Shown here piece after piece: positions 21,134 to 31,898 of a stretch of DNA of 64,000 bases. The stretch comes from Dendrolimus kikuchii (taxonomy: Eukaryota > Arthropoda > Insecta > Lepidoptera > Lasiocampidae). The notes beneath the pieces are model-generated. The model worked only from the letters and a program-made list of their open reading frames with translations. It was not told the DNA's origin and did no database searches. The position numbers were made by a program, and so were the translations under genes. The DNA lies in NCBI GenBank assembly GCA_019925095.2, contig CM034409.1, positions 9,918,501 to 9,982,500 of the forward strand, written 5' to 3'. Position 1 is the first letter of the stretch; each line of letters begins with the position of its first letter.

Positions 21134-21365
21134 AGTAGAAGTGAAATTTCAACGGACAAGTGGAAAAACGAATGGCAACAAAATTTTAACTTGAAGTTTT
21201 ACGGGCAGATTGTTAATGTACTTGTCCAATTTGAAAACCTGCCCGTAAAACTTCAAGTTAAAATTTTGTTTCGATTCATTTTCCACTTCTCCAAGCCATT
21301 CGTTTTTCCACTTGTCCGTTGAAGTTTCACTTCTACTATGTGTCCCAGCACACATTTCGATTTTT
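21134..21365. mobile_element. Palindromic MITE (family P)
   Basis: Outer arms AGTAGAAGTGAAATTTCAAC... (from 21134) and ...GTTGAAGTTTCACTTCTACT (to 21337) are inverted. An inner pair built on CAAAATTTTAACTTGAAGTT is also perfectly inverted, so almost the whole unit folds back. It is followed by TGTGTCCCAGCACACATTTC. The ORFs on both strands are mirror images, not genes. Related copies lie at 45728-45960 and 58832-59397. Confidence 0.82.
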
Positions 21366-21473
21366 TTTATTATAATTCAAAATAAACTTCTTAAGTATCA
21401 CTATCGATTTTTCACTGTTTTAGTCAAAAAAAATATTATTATCAGTTTTATTTCGGTCCAAATTGGACCTGTT

Positions 21474-21786
21474 TTTATATTGCATGAGTTCAGCAGACAG
21501 GCAGACGGCCCACTTGATGGAAAGCGGTTACCATCGCCTATGGTCATTTGCAACACCAAAGGTGCTATAAATGCGCTGCTGCTCTCTTAAGGGAGACTGG
21601 AAGCTGGTCACTAATGCCGGAACACAACTCAAGGTTGTTATGGCGGCACAATATAGACCAGGGGTGGTAGCCATCCAGTCGGGCGAATACCCTACCACCT
21701 GGCTGTGGGTTGTTTTGTTGCCTCTTACGACAAGCCGCCCGGCCGCAGGAAATTGTATTCTTTCTCCGTTCCTGCACGGATGAAAA
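21474..21786 (-). repeat. SINE-like family 2, minus copy
   Basis: The sequence is the reverse complement of the unit at 13452-13741. Its AT-rich tail is on the left, and GGAAATTGTATTCTTTCTCC and CCTGCACGGA are on the right. Confidence 0.75.
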
Positions 21787-21837
21787 TGTTATATCTATGT
21801 CTATGTTTAATCATCGGTCTTATTAACTCTTTAATCT

Positions 21838-21985
21838 GTGCTGTACAATGTAAAACTCGTAACTCATTCTCTCGCACGGCTTAGTCCTATAGATTTATGT
21901 GTTTAGCTCTTTTTTGTGTCTCTTTTTCGTTTCATCGACTTTCAAACCACAACGATTCTACAACTCTTTCACTTCAAAAAGCATT
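21838..21985 (-). mobile_element. MITE family M, partial minus copy
   Basis: TAGTCCTATAGATTTATGTG and TTTCATCGACTTTCAAACCA match the reversed left half of 61795-62175. It ends CTCTTTCACTTC. Confidence 0.55.
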
Positions 21986-22123
21986 ATATTTTTCTATTAC
22001 AAAATTGAAAATATCAGCTCTAAATTCTATCTCTAACACAAGAACTCATTAAAATAAGTTGTCGATTATCATAATAGATTTAAATGAATGAATTTCAACA
22101 ATAGTCTAATAAGCTTTTTTAAA

Positions 22124-22434
22124 TACAAGCTTTTGCGATCCTGGATATCATGTAGCAGCAGAGTGCTAGCCAAGACAAGTAAAACGAACCCAAACACGAC
22201 GGGTCTATCTTGTTTAATACAGGAGTTCCTATGGCCACCTTCCGACTCCATCGTCAGATCAGCTCCATGGTACCATATTATTGCATCGTCACGTGATATA
22301 CATATGCCTGCAAAATTTCAGCTCAATCGGAAACCGGGAAGTTGGTCAAATTGAACTTGCAAGATTCCACCCGAACTTACATATATACATACATACATAG
22401 GTAACATCCATTGCAAGTTAAATAAAAGCTTGTA
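22124..22434. mobile_element. TA-flanked MITE, ends CAAGCTTTT/AAAAGCTTG
   Basis: Short terminal inverted repeats TACAAGCTTTT and AAAAGCTTGTA bound about 310 bp. The same element is at 57039-57336 with high identity (TTCAGCTCAATCGGAAACCG shared). The TA at both ends fits a Tc1/mariner-type duplication. Confidence 0.7.
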
Positions 22435-23075
22435 AAAAGACGATAATTTATTCAAAATAACTAAACGTAAAACACTTATTAATAAAATCAAAGTAATAAA
22501 AAGAAGTCTTAAAACCACTGTCATTTTTTTACAATCTGGGCCCAACAATGATCCAACAATTCAATCCTTCCAATCCTAGTACTCTACTGCATCGTTTCAT
22601 GCCAATATTCTATTAAAGCATGCAACCAAACCAATCCAGCCAGCCCAGCGATCTGTAATCAAAATAATGATTCCAACATAGCTGTACAAAGTCGATAAAT
22701 ATTCTGTTAAACCTATATTTATTAGTATTAAATTATAATGATTTATTCATTGCAGACGTGATTCAGGGTAAGCTGATTCATAGCGTAGTTGGAACCATTC
22801 TTACTTTACTTGTACCATAATTCTTTGCCATAACACAAAACCATGCCAAAGTAGAACACAAATTGCCTAAATCTAAACAAATATTTAGTTAACGTTTTTC
22901 TTTTGTACTCTACTATACGTTTTATCTGGTTATATTTTATGATCTCCCTGGCTTATTAAAGTATCTTTATATTTAGTCGCAAGTAGGACATAGAGAGCTT
23001 TCAGATATATATGAGGCTATGTTAAGCGATATGATAAGAAACGCTGACAAGGAGATACCATTGTAGGTTGAAAGA
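22435..23075. other. AT-rich intergenic
   Basis: Nothing recognised. Confidence 0.35.
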
Positions 23076-23079
23076 AGAT

Positions 23080-23225
23080 GTAGTGATAAGAGTATAAGGA
23101 TTGTTAAGGTGGTTTGGGCATGTAGAGAGAATGGATGAAAGTAGAATCACAAAACAAGTGTATAGCAGTGTGCATGTAGAGTTGATGCCGTTGGAACATG
23201 ACTTACACACCATGATAAAATAGCA
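23080..23225 (+). pseudogene. LINE ORF2 C-terminal relic
   Basis: The frame reads GLLRWFGHVERMDESRITKQ and then VYSSVHVE, after an in-frame stop. It is related to the LINE-T C-terminus at 58952 (LRWFGHVERMHDERMNKQIY) but clearly a different, older lineage. Confidence 0.6.
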
Positions 23226-23425
23226 CGTGTTAAAGATATTAACTTTTCGTGAGTGAGTCTAAATTTCTAAAAGCAATATTGGCTGGAATGCTTTGTAAGT
23301 AAAAACACATTTTGACAATAACAGATCAGTCTTTTACGACAATACTGTGTAATGTAAATACCACAATCATCTTATTTGTAATAATTATACGAGGGTTATA
23401 AGCTCGTTAAAAATTTAGTAATTAA

Positions 23426-24076
23426 TCCGTCTATATATATAAAAATGAATCCCTATTTCCCTTGGTCACGCCATCACGCATGAACGGCTGGACCGATTTC
23501 ACTAATTCTTTTTTGTTGTGTTTGTTATTATCAGGAGAAGGTTCTTATGAAAGAAAAAAATAAGAAAATTGCGAGAAAAATTAGAAAATTTAAGAATACT
23601 TAACCACCATATGAAATTATTTCTAATCTAACCTTAGCGCTTTGGACAATATATATTTTTTTTATGTAACCTAATGGCATTTGACATAGAATTGACAGAA
23701 AGCGTGTTGCAAATATCGTCAAATAGGATGTAAAAAAACTGAATATCGTTTAAAACAGATGCTTCGGTCGGAGTTATTTTATTGATAAAATACATGTAAA
23801 ATAATTAACTTAGCTGTAATCGGGTTCCAATATTTAGGTGAAATTATTTTTGTGTGTGTTCAAGTGGGTCCCGGGATGGATAATATTATAGATCTACCGG
23901 TAGCTGGCACCGCTAAAGTCTTCCTAAACGGTGGGACCTATTTTGATGATTTTTTTGTTTTTATTAAAGTGGATTCGAAAATGGTTTAAATTAACTATTG
24001 GTCCCGGTAAATGTCGCTGCAATCGGGTTCTAGATTTTTATTTTTAAGGGCAGGAAAACGTCTGCCGGGTACATTC
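23426..24076 (+). mobile_element. Helitron, family H2 (diverged 3' end)
   Basis: Start, body and 3' hairpin (GGGCAGGAAAACGTCTGCC) match 15536-16093. The terminal CTAG has become CAGT. A 60-bp segment between GACATAGAATTGACAG and CTGAATATCG is extra relative to the first copy. Confidence 0.62.
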
Positions 24077-24199
24077 AGTACTATAATAAATCTGTAAATG
24101 GTTCGAGTTTGTACAATGCGTTTAAAAATGTGAACAAATCAGGAGTGATAATTCGAACCAGCAGATTACGAAAATGCAATTTTTCCTATTTTTGTCTGT

Positions 24200-24560
24200 C
24201 TGCTAGTGCATCATGTGAAAACTACTGAACAGATTTAAATGAAATTCGAAACTTAGAATACTTTTTATCCCGATAAATGATGTGGTTTCCGTGGAATAGA
24301 CGAAAATAGCGAGAAAGATGGCACTGCGATGGCATCCTTTTTGGAAACTGCTGAATTTATATGAATGAAACTCAACATAGTGCTGGCTTATAACCCGAGT
24401 GAACACTTAGGATACATTTTATCCCGATAAATGATGCCGTTTTCATAAAGGAGATAGATTAGTTAAATAGATGGCGCTGCAATCGCGATGTAGATAACCA
24501 TCGCTGTAATTCAATAACAAATACATTTTCAGGTTGCCCACATGTCACTCATTACGTGTA
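24200..24560. repeat. Helitron-like repeat fragments
   Basis: CCCGATAAATGATG occurs twice in tandem-like halves (24270 and 24422). The end CATCGCTGTAATTCAATAAC plus AAATACAT matches 53440-53470. The ends cannot be fixed. Confidence 0.4.
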
Positions 24561-24719
24561 CTTCAAATCAGGTTGGCTGCGACTTTTCTTTATGTTTTGC
24601 TGTGCAGTTGTCTATACTATATTGACTTAATTTCTTTATAATTGTATTGAATTAAACAAGAAACTAAAGTACTGAAGGTGTATAAATAAAAAAAATAACT
24701 ATTTTTTTATGCGCGTCAC

Positions 24720-24779
24720 ATTGAGCTACTACTACTACCTAGGGTTTTTCTCATGGCGTAGCCGTGGGTAAAACTCTAG
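24720..24779 (+). mobile_element. Helitron 3' tail only
   Basis: CATGGC-GTA-GCCGTG forms a hairpin, then GGTAAAACTCTAG and T. This is the same 3' terminus as the minisatellite Helitrons at 1756 and 50948, here on the + strand with no body recognised. Confidence 0.55.
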
Positions 24780-24827
24780 TTGACGTGTAAGGGAGTATAA
24801 TGATACTATTACTATTATTATCACGTA

Positions 24828-25033
24828 CTAGCTGTGCCCTCTACGTCGTTCGCGTGGAATTTGTTTTCAAGTCCCCCCGATTTTGAAACATTCTTTATTG
24901 GTGCTCCGCTCCTATTGGTCTTAGCGTGATAATATATAGCCTTTCTCAATAAATGGGCTATTCAAATCAGAGCAGTAGTTCCTGAGATTAGCGCTTTCAA
25001 ACAAACAAACTCTTCAGCTTTATATATTAGTAT
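24828..25033 (-). mobile_element. Short Helitron
   Basis: Minus-strand CTAG end at 24828-24831. The body GATTTTGAAACATTCTTTAT and GGTGCTCCGCTCCTATTGG is shared with the nested piece at 36514-36727. The far end reads GTTATACTAATATATAAAGC on the minus strand. Confidence 0.6.
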
Positions 25034-25044
25034 AACATTAATAT

Positions 25045-25170
25045 AATGATATTAATACGTGAAGCAAAAACTTTATACCCCTTTTTACGAAAATTGCGCG
25101 GACGGAGGACTATGAAATTTCGCCCACTTATAGTTTATATAGAGAATTACACACACTACCATGCATTTGA

Positions 25171-25202
<32 letters not shown>

Positions 25203-25340
25203 CTCTTTTGTTTATTGTTCAAGTCAAATTAACAGTGTAGCCTTGGCGTAATCTGTGATTTGACAAAAGAACCTTAATAATGTTCAATCTCATAATTCCA
25301 ATTAATTATTTCCGAATTTAGACCACTGGGCGACCACTAG
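25045..25340 (+). mobile_element. Helitron, family H3
   Basis: It begins ATTAATACGTGAAGCAAAAA and ends GGGCGACCACTAG (CTAG 25337-25340) plus T. It is the same family as 37346-37679 (+) and 36225-37076 (-). A (TA)n run of about 28 bases at 25174-25201 lies inside. Confidence 0.7.
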
Positions 25341-26193
25341 TTATTATTATAGTGCAGTTCAATTCCTAACGTGGCGTAATTTTGTTATTAGCTAAATAAA
25401 AATTCAATCAAATACAGTTTCATATTTCACCACGTGTCGTAAATTATCTTTCATCGTCCGAGAAATATCTCCGCAGAAAAGTATATTAAATCCCTAAATC
25501 GTGGAAACTCAGAGATAAAAGAAGGAACGAAAAATAGATGGTGTACACTAACAAATGGGCACTTTTTCCGCGGAGGATTCAGACCTTTTAAATAATTGCA
25601 GTAAGGACAAAAGGGATGTGGAGAACATTTTTTATCTACCCCGAAGTGTAAACATTGTGACAATGAGTACTCGGCTTGATTTCAATAGGATACAATCCAT
25701 TCTAACAGACAATGATTAAATAATCATTAATAACAGTGTTTTAATTTTAAAATTAGATAATACGAAGATATTTTAAAACATGTTTTTGCTTAAGAAATTT
25801 TCTGATGATTATGATGCTTTATTATTTCTTAAATTTTTATACCTCCGTCTATAGACGTTTGTAACACAAGGGGCAAAATTAACGCTTTGCCTACTTTTAG
25901 GATGGGATAGAGAAGTAGGATAGAAGAGATGGAATAAAGGAAATGGGATAGGGGGAGGGGGAATTGCGCCATCAGAACACTACGAAAAATGATTAGTTTT
26001 ATTTTTTTATTGATTGATAGTCGTAAATGTATGTACACACAGAAAAAAGGATACACGTAATACGACGACGTATATGCAAAACTAGAACCTTAGACCAATA
26101 ATAGAAAATCGTAGTCTCAGACTCTCAAAGTGAAGCCGGCCGCGTCGCAGTGCGTTACGAAAACTCGGTATTAAATAATCAAATTAGTACGGA
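25341..26193. other. AT-rich intergenic
   Basis: No supported feature. Small frames on the minus strand (25451-25663 and 25829-26056) have no recognisable domain. Confidence 0.35.
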
Positions 26194-26397
26194 CTAGCGG
26201 CCGGGTGCGGTTTCACCCGCGCTCTGTCCCGCTCCCGTGGTATATAGCGTCATCTTATATAGCTTATCACACTCTCTGTTAACGTAGCCTTCGAACAGTA
26301 AAAGAATTTTTAAAATCGGTTTAGTAGATCCAGAGATTACCTTCTACAACGTCACAAACTTTACGTCTTTGTAATATTAATAGTATAGTAGTATAGA
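26194..26397 (-). mobile_element. Short Helitron, family H1 (minus)
   Basis: CTAG 26194-26197 lies next to host A (T on the minus strand). The 5' TC is at 26396-26397 next to T. The body is the reverse of 9681-9881. Confidence 0.75.
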
Positions 26398-26609
26398 TAA
26401 AGATGAAATAGTCTCCAGTGTATCTAACATTACTATTAACCATACATATTCAAATTACGTGTGTAGTACATAAGTTTACGCACACAACTTTAAAAAAATA
26501 CTTCACTTTATTTCACTTTTTGATATACTTAAGCTCCGTCTATATTCTATCGGTCCTCTATCTATGAATAAGATCGTATATTTTTTAATCTATAATATAA
26601 TATAATATT

Positions 26610-26790
26610 TGCTTGAATCCCAAACAAGATTCAAGCAAAAACTACTGGGCCGATTTCGTTGCGGTTTTTGTTGACCGACAGCAAATTCCTGGAATTAAAA
26701 TCTGCGGTACTTTTCATTCCAGGAACCCGCTGGAATTTTCTTGGGAGCAGTTTAAAGTGACCAGGTCGGAAGAAATTGTGATTCTCAAGC
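26610..26790 (+). repeat. Helitron H4-type fragment
   Basis: ACTACTGGGCCGATTTCGTT, the GACCGACAGCAAATTCC block and CTTGGGAGCAGTTTAAAGTG recur in 39120-39381 (+) and reversed in 43384-43940. The ends are not resolved. Confidence 0.5.
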
Positions 26791-26831
26791 AATATTTTCA
26801 ATGACTTAAATTTTATATATAAAACAACTAT

Positions 26832-26935
26832 GTCAAAGAGGCAAGTGAGGTGTGTAAGAATAAGCCTAAATGACACTCTGTTGTTCGTGCCTACCCCGCA
26901 AGGGAACTGGCGTGAAGTTATGTATGTATGTATGT
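26832..26935 (+). mobile_element. LINE-T tail copy 2 (104 bp)
   Basis: This extremely truncated tail is bounded by AAAACAACTAT at 26821-26831 and 26936-26946. It retains the last ORF2 codons (VRAYPARELA-like) and a (TATG)n end. Confidence 0.88.
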
Positions 26936-27009
26936 AAAACAACTATAATTTTTGCTACCCCTCCAATGTGGACAAAGTTGCAGGCGAATCCTACTAAATA
27001 ATAATAATA

Positions 27010-27243
27010 AATAATAGGCAGACAAACACACATATTGTATATCCCCAAATTAATGAAGTTACGCTTGTATTATGGATAATAATATACAACGGACTACTCC
27101 GAGGCCGATCCCAGTCATCCGTACTGTAGAAAATAACGGAGGAAATCCGTTTCCAAAATTTACCGTACCAGGAATCGAACCCAGAGCCTCTGCGTTGCAG
27201 TGAGGTTGGCCGGCAAGGGCTTAGCCCGCTCAACCACAGAGAC
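27010..27243 (-). repeat. tRNA-derived SINE family 1
   Basis: On the minus strand the A box TGGTTGAGCGG (27226-27236) and B box GGGTTCGATTCC (27171-27182) lie in tRNA-like spacing. The body then contains GGGATCGGCCTCGGAGTAGT. It resembles a Pol III SINE head, not a functional tRNA. Confidence 0.68.
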
Positions 27244-27666
27244 CGTCAAACTAAATAACACAAGTGGCGTATTATAACAAAGGCGTTATTTAGTCTGAGC
27301 ATAATACATAAAAAGTGTATAATTTCCTATTTTACAGCAGGGATGATTTCGTATTTATCTTTGTGTAAAAATTTATTAATGTAGACCTACGAGATTTTAA
27401 GAGAAATAACAGTGATATACAATGATAAACGGTCAGACGGATGAACGTGACGAAACCATGAGGGTTCCGTTTTTGATAAAAGGCTGCAGAACCGTAAATA
27501 AATTGTATTTCGAGGAAATACTTTATACGTAAGCAAATAAAGGAAAATGTTGCTGCACCCACGAAAAGAGCGTTACCGGCTAATTGGCTTTTATTTTGCC
27601 GGTTTTTATTTTAGGGTCCTGCAAGTAAAATTAAAATATTTTATTTAAATACCTCATAATTATCTC

Positions 27667-27793
27667 AAGACATGACAAGAGCTATGAATGTCAAAGAAGC
27701 AAGTGAGGTGTGTAAGAATAAGCCTGAATAGCGCTCTGTTGTTCGTGCCTACCTCGCAAGGGAACTGGCGTGAAGTTATGTATGTATGTATGT
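27667..27793 (+). mobile_element. LINE-T tail copy 3
   Basis: Flanked by ATAATTATCTC at 27656-27666 and 27794-27804. It ends (TATG)n. An internal TAG in the former ORF shows decay. Confidence 0.87.
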
Positions 27794-27802
27794 ATAATTA
27801 TC

Positions 27803-28600
27803 TCCACTAATATTATAAAGAGGTAGTTTGTGAATTTGGATGTTCGGGGTAATCTCCGGTACTACGAAACCGATTTTGAAAGTTCTTCCACCAGTGAAAA
27901 GCTATATTATTCCTGTGTGACATAGACTATATTTGATTGTGATTAATAATATTTTTTAATTCTTTAATGACCTCCGGTGAAATGGGAACGTGAACGCCTG
28001 TCAAATATGTAACAGCAATAACGTTCCACGCAAGAATTGCGCACATCTTCGTACGAGGCACTCCTAGTGCTTTCCGCGTTTGTTAATTAATTAAAGGTTA
28101 CAAATCTTACTTAAAACCTTGATTTGCGTACGTGCGTGCTGGCGTGTGTGCGTGCTTCTGTATATTTTAATGACGCCTTGCGAAGTGGGCGCGGATCAAC
28201 TAGTGACATATAAACTTGCTGTTGCGAGCGGGTTCGATTACGTAGGTAAATAATTTGGGTATTCAAAAAAAGTTAAAAGGAAACCCTTTTTTCACCAAAT
28301 AAAGGGAAGAATTTCCAGAAGACGGTACATAAATTTTCGTGCCAAATCGACGCACAGCCCATACTATTAGGACTAGGACTGAAAATCTGCATGCAGATTC
28401 TTCCTATATTGCAGGTGCGCACTATTAAGGATATTTTCAAAATTCATCCTCTAAGGGGGTGAAAAAGGGGATGAAAATTAGTCATTTGCAAAGTAAAAAG
28501 CACAAAATTTTATATACCTACTTTTGTTTATAAATAAATGTATATGTGTATCGGCATTTTTGAAAATTCAAACCCTAAGTGGATGAAAAAGGGGCTACAT
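27803..28600. repeat. H1 Helitron start, then unassigned repeat-like sequence
   Basis: 27803-27945 matches the first 140 bp of 9681-9881 (CACTAATATTATAAAGAGG, ACGAAACCGATTTTG). The 3' part is lost. At 28430-28600, GGGGGTGAAAAAGGGGATGA and GTGGATGAAAAAGGGGC form imperfect direct repeats. Confidence 0.45.
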
Positions 28601-28605
28601 TCAAA

Positions 28606-28995
28606 TTTTTGAAGTGAAATTTCTTTACAATTGTTTTAATTTGAATCCCTATCAAACAAAAAAGGCAACACTAAAAAGAGATAAACACAAATCTATAGGC
28701 GTAAGCCTGCAAGAGAATGACATACAAGTTTTACATTGTGCAGCACAGATTAGAGAGCCAATAAGATCGATGATTAAATATAGGTCCAATTTGGACCGAA
28801 CTAAAACTGATAATAACATTTTTTAGACTAAAATCGTGTAAAATGGGAAGTGATACTTAAGAAATTTATTTTGTATTATAATATGTTGACGGATGTAGGC
28901 TAAAGGAATTATATTTATATTAATAAAAGTTAGAGAACTGTGAGTATAGTCTCTGAAGTTTCATTTCGACTGCGTGTAACTGAACACATACAATT
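28606..28995 (+). mobile_element. MITE family M
   Basis: Begins GAAGTGAAATTTCTTTAC, ends GAAGTTTCATTTCGACTGCG. The internal AATATGTTGACGGATGTAGG is shared with 29578-29963 and 61795-62175. Confidence 0.68.
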
Positions 28996-29577
28996 TTTAT
29001 TTTTGACTATTGAAACTATGACTATTTTTAAACTACGCGAGCGATGCCGTGGGCAACAGCTAGACTATAATATATTGTTAATGAGAAGCTTGCACTTATC
29101 TCTTTATTTTCGGTTTCACTATCTTGTTGCAGTGGGTATAAAGAATATTTACATAATTTTTTCCCTTCCGGTCCGTGAGCCGAATTTATAACCGGAGAGA
29201 GCCGCATCTGGGCCGTGGGCCGCATAACCTAAACCCTCATGATGTTTCCAAACAAGAACTAAGCAACCACGACTCAAACAACTCATTTTAATATATTTAA
29301 ATGTATCAAACAAAACTTTTAAGCTGGACTAAAGTGCGCTCAGGCCGAAACGCACTTGGCCGTTGTACCCGGAAAATTATGGACGCTAATGTATTTCCGA
29401 GGAAATGTTATTTGTTCCGCCACAAAGGTTTTTCAAAATTTCATACATCCGCTGTATAATACGTAGGTAATGGACGAAATTACTTTGCTGATTTTATGAT
29501 ATTGTTAAGTTATACTTTTTCAAAATAAATATAATTGGATATTTTTTTGAAATCAATAAAATTGGATTTTTAGATTA

Positions 29578-29963
29578 TTGAAACTTCTTTACAATCGTTG
29601 TGGTTTGAAAATCGATGAAACAAAAGTGACACTAAAAAAGATAAACACATAAAATTCAATATTATTAAATTCAAAATAAAACACATTTCTCTTTACCCGT
29701 TGGTGTTAATTTTCAATTTAAATAAAACTTCATAGATTTCAAATGAATTTTAGCTCTATCTGTATATAATTAAGGCAGATATTCTTTTATACGTAGATCA
29801 AACATAAATGTGTTACTTGGGGAGTTTATTTTGAATTATAATATGTTGACGGATGTAGGCTAAAGGAATTGTATTTAAATTAATTAAAGTTAGAGACGAA
29901 TTATCTATGAGTGAATTCTATGAAGTTTCACTTCCAACTGCGCATGAACTGCACACACACAAT
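29578..29963 (+). mobile_element. MITE family M
   Basis: Begins TTGAAACTTCTTTACAATCG and ends GAAGTTTCACTTCCAACTGC. It is very similar to the preceding copy, about 600 bp upstream. Confidence 0.68.
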
Positions 29964-30940
29964 TTATTTTTGTATTAAATCAGATAGTTGTGCTAGGACA
30001 GTGATCTTGTATCCAAAATGCATGCTTTATTGATTAAAAAAAAATATCTATTCTAATAATTATCACACTGATTAATTCTCATTCTCGTTATTGTTATCAA
30101 CAAGGCACTTGTATAATATTTTCTTACGTTTTCGCGACTTGTATACATAATAAAAGTACGTTTTAACGGTTTTAAGTGCGGTAATTTGTTTGATTTTTTT
30201 TATTCCGACGTTTCGGCCACTTTTCAGTTAAAACGTAGTTTTATTAAGCACTTGTATTTGAATATTTTTTTTTTAAGATTTAGGACTTAACAAAACGCGG
30301 TTGCTGCCAATTATGTGCTGAGAACATTCACTTAGGTGCTACAATGTTATTAGTATAGGGCGTTAAAATTATCAATGAATTTTTTTAAATTTATTAAGCT
30401 TGCCAACAACATAACTGTTATATTGGAAAGCTTAAATGTAAATGGTTTTGTACTAAAGGTACAGTCTCTTAAAGATAAACATAACTTGCTTAATATAAAT
30501 CAAATATATGACAAAATCATGGTAAAATGCTAGAATTAAATAATTTACTTGGGAAACATACAGTAATTATAATTAATATTCATAAATATAAAATACAAAA
30601 TTAATACATATATCAATCAAGTTTCCACTAAAAATATTTAATATAAGTAATTTTTCTTTAGCTGAAACAATTAATTACAAGAAAAAAAATACAATTATAA
30701 GGAAGTTATATAAAATGTATATTTAAATGAGGCCATATGTCAAAATATAAAAAGTAGCCATAATAATTAATTACTAATAAAATAGTGAAAAAAAGGAAAG
30801 TATAAAAGAAAAAGAGTGTAAGTCAGTACATTATTCTAAATAACAATATTTTTTATTTGGATTTTAAATTGACATAAATTACCTACAAAAGGATCTACAT
30901 TAATAAATAGTGCATTTCGTGTATTTTACTACGTTTTGTT
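29964..30940. other. Very AT-rich intergenic
   Basis: Mostly A/T with no supported feature. CCGACGTTTCGGCC at 30207 and repeated TTTTAACG/GTTAAAACG motifs hint at a small decayed element. Confidence 0.35.
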
Positions 30941-31303
30941 ATTTTTTTTTATTGCAGGAGCTCAGCAGACAGGCAGACGGCTCATTTGATGGAAAGCGGT
31001 AACATCGCCTATGGACATTTGCAACACCAAAGGTGCTACAAATGCGCTGCTGCTCACTTAAGGGAGACTGGAACCTGGTCACTAATGCCGGAACACAACT
31101 CAAGGTTGTTATGGCGGCATAATCTAGACCAGGGGTGGTAGCCATCCAGTCAGGCAAATGCCTTACCACCTGGTTGTGGATTGTTTTGTCGCCTCTTAAG
31201 ACAGGCCGTCCGGCCGCAGGAAATTGTATTCTTTCTCCGTTCCTGCACGGATAAAATTAATTAATAATAATAATAAATAAAAAAATAATAATAATAATAA
31301 TGA
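30941..31303 (-). repeat. SINE-like family 2 plus adjacent (AAT)n
   Basis: 30941-31255 is a full minus copy of the 13452-13741 unit. An open minus frame (LPDWMATTPGLDYAAITTLS...) runs through it into the A-rich tail. A trinucleotide AAT microsatellite follows at 31262-31303. Confidence 0.72.
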
Positions 31304-31599
31304 CACAACAAAAAGTTTTTATCTTGATGAGCAGTCTGAAGTGTTCAAAAGCGCAATCAGGAATCAAAGGTATCCGGTAATCTGTCACTTCATTCCGTTC
31401 GCCATAACTTTGTAACGAGGTCATTTGAATCGGGGATTAATGGGCGCCGATTGCGGCCGGATGGGGCTCCACGGATCCTGTGTTACGCCTTGTCAACCAT
31501 TACTAACTTACTCTGATTGGGATTTACAAGGAAATGATAGAGTTAATCACTTCGTTCGATAGGCAACGAGGAAGGTGAATGACTTTATGAGTATTATCT

Positions 31600-31898
31600 T
31601 ACTAATCTATACTTACATTTCCATCTTAACTAATATCTATACAGATTAATAAAAAATAACTGTCTGTTTGTAATGTCAAAATAACAGCTTTTTACTAAAT
31701 GCCTATGAAAGTATATACGGTACTTATATAAAAAAATTGAACATTTGTATGTCTGTCTGGATGTTTCGGCTAATATCTGAAACGGCTGGATTGATTTTAA
31801 CGGGACTTTCACTGGTAGATAGCTGATATCATAAGGAGTAACTTAGGTTACTTTTTTATTTTTTTAATGGACGTGGATGAAGTCTCAGGCACAGCTAG
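31600..31898 (+). mobile_element. Helitron, unassigned family
   Basis: It ends AGTCTCAGGCACAGCTAG (CTAG 31895-31898) plus T and contains the common phrase GAAACGGCTGGATTGATTTT. The 5' end is uncertain. Confidence 0.5.

Noticed and set aside
21122..21355. Mirror ORFs on both strands with nearly the same peptide (KWKNEWQQNFNLKFYGQ)
   Set aside because: They arise because the MITE is palindromic. Identical peptides on opposite strands are not evidence for a gene.
25174..25201. (TA)n run as a regulatory or origin-like element
   Set aside because: It is a simple dinucleotide microsatellite inside a Helitron copy.
27171..27236. Possible tRNA gene on the minus strand
   Set aside because: Pol III boxes are present, but two diverged relatives in the window share the downstream body, so it is a SINE head.
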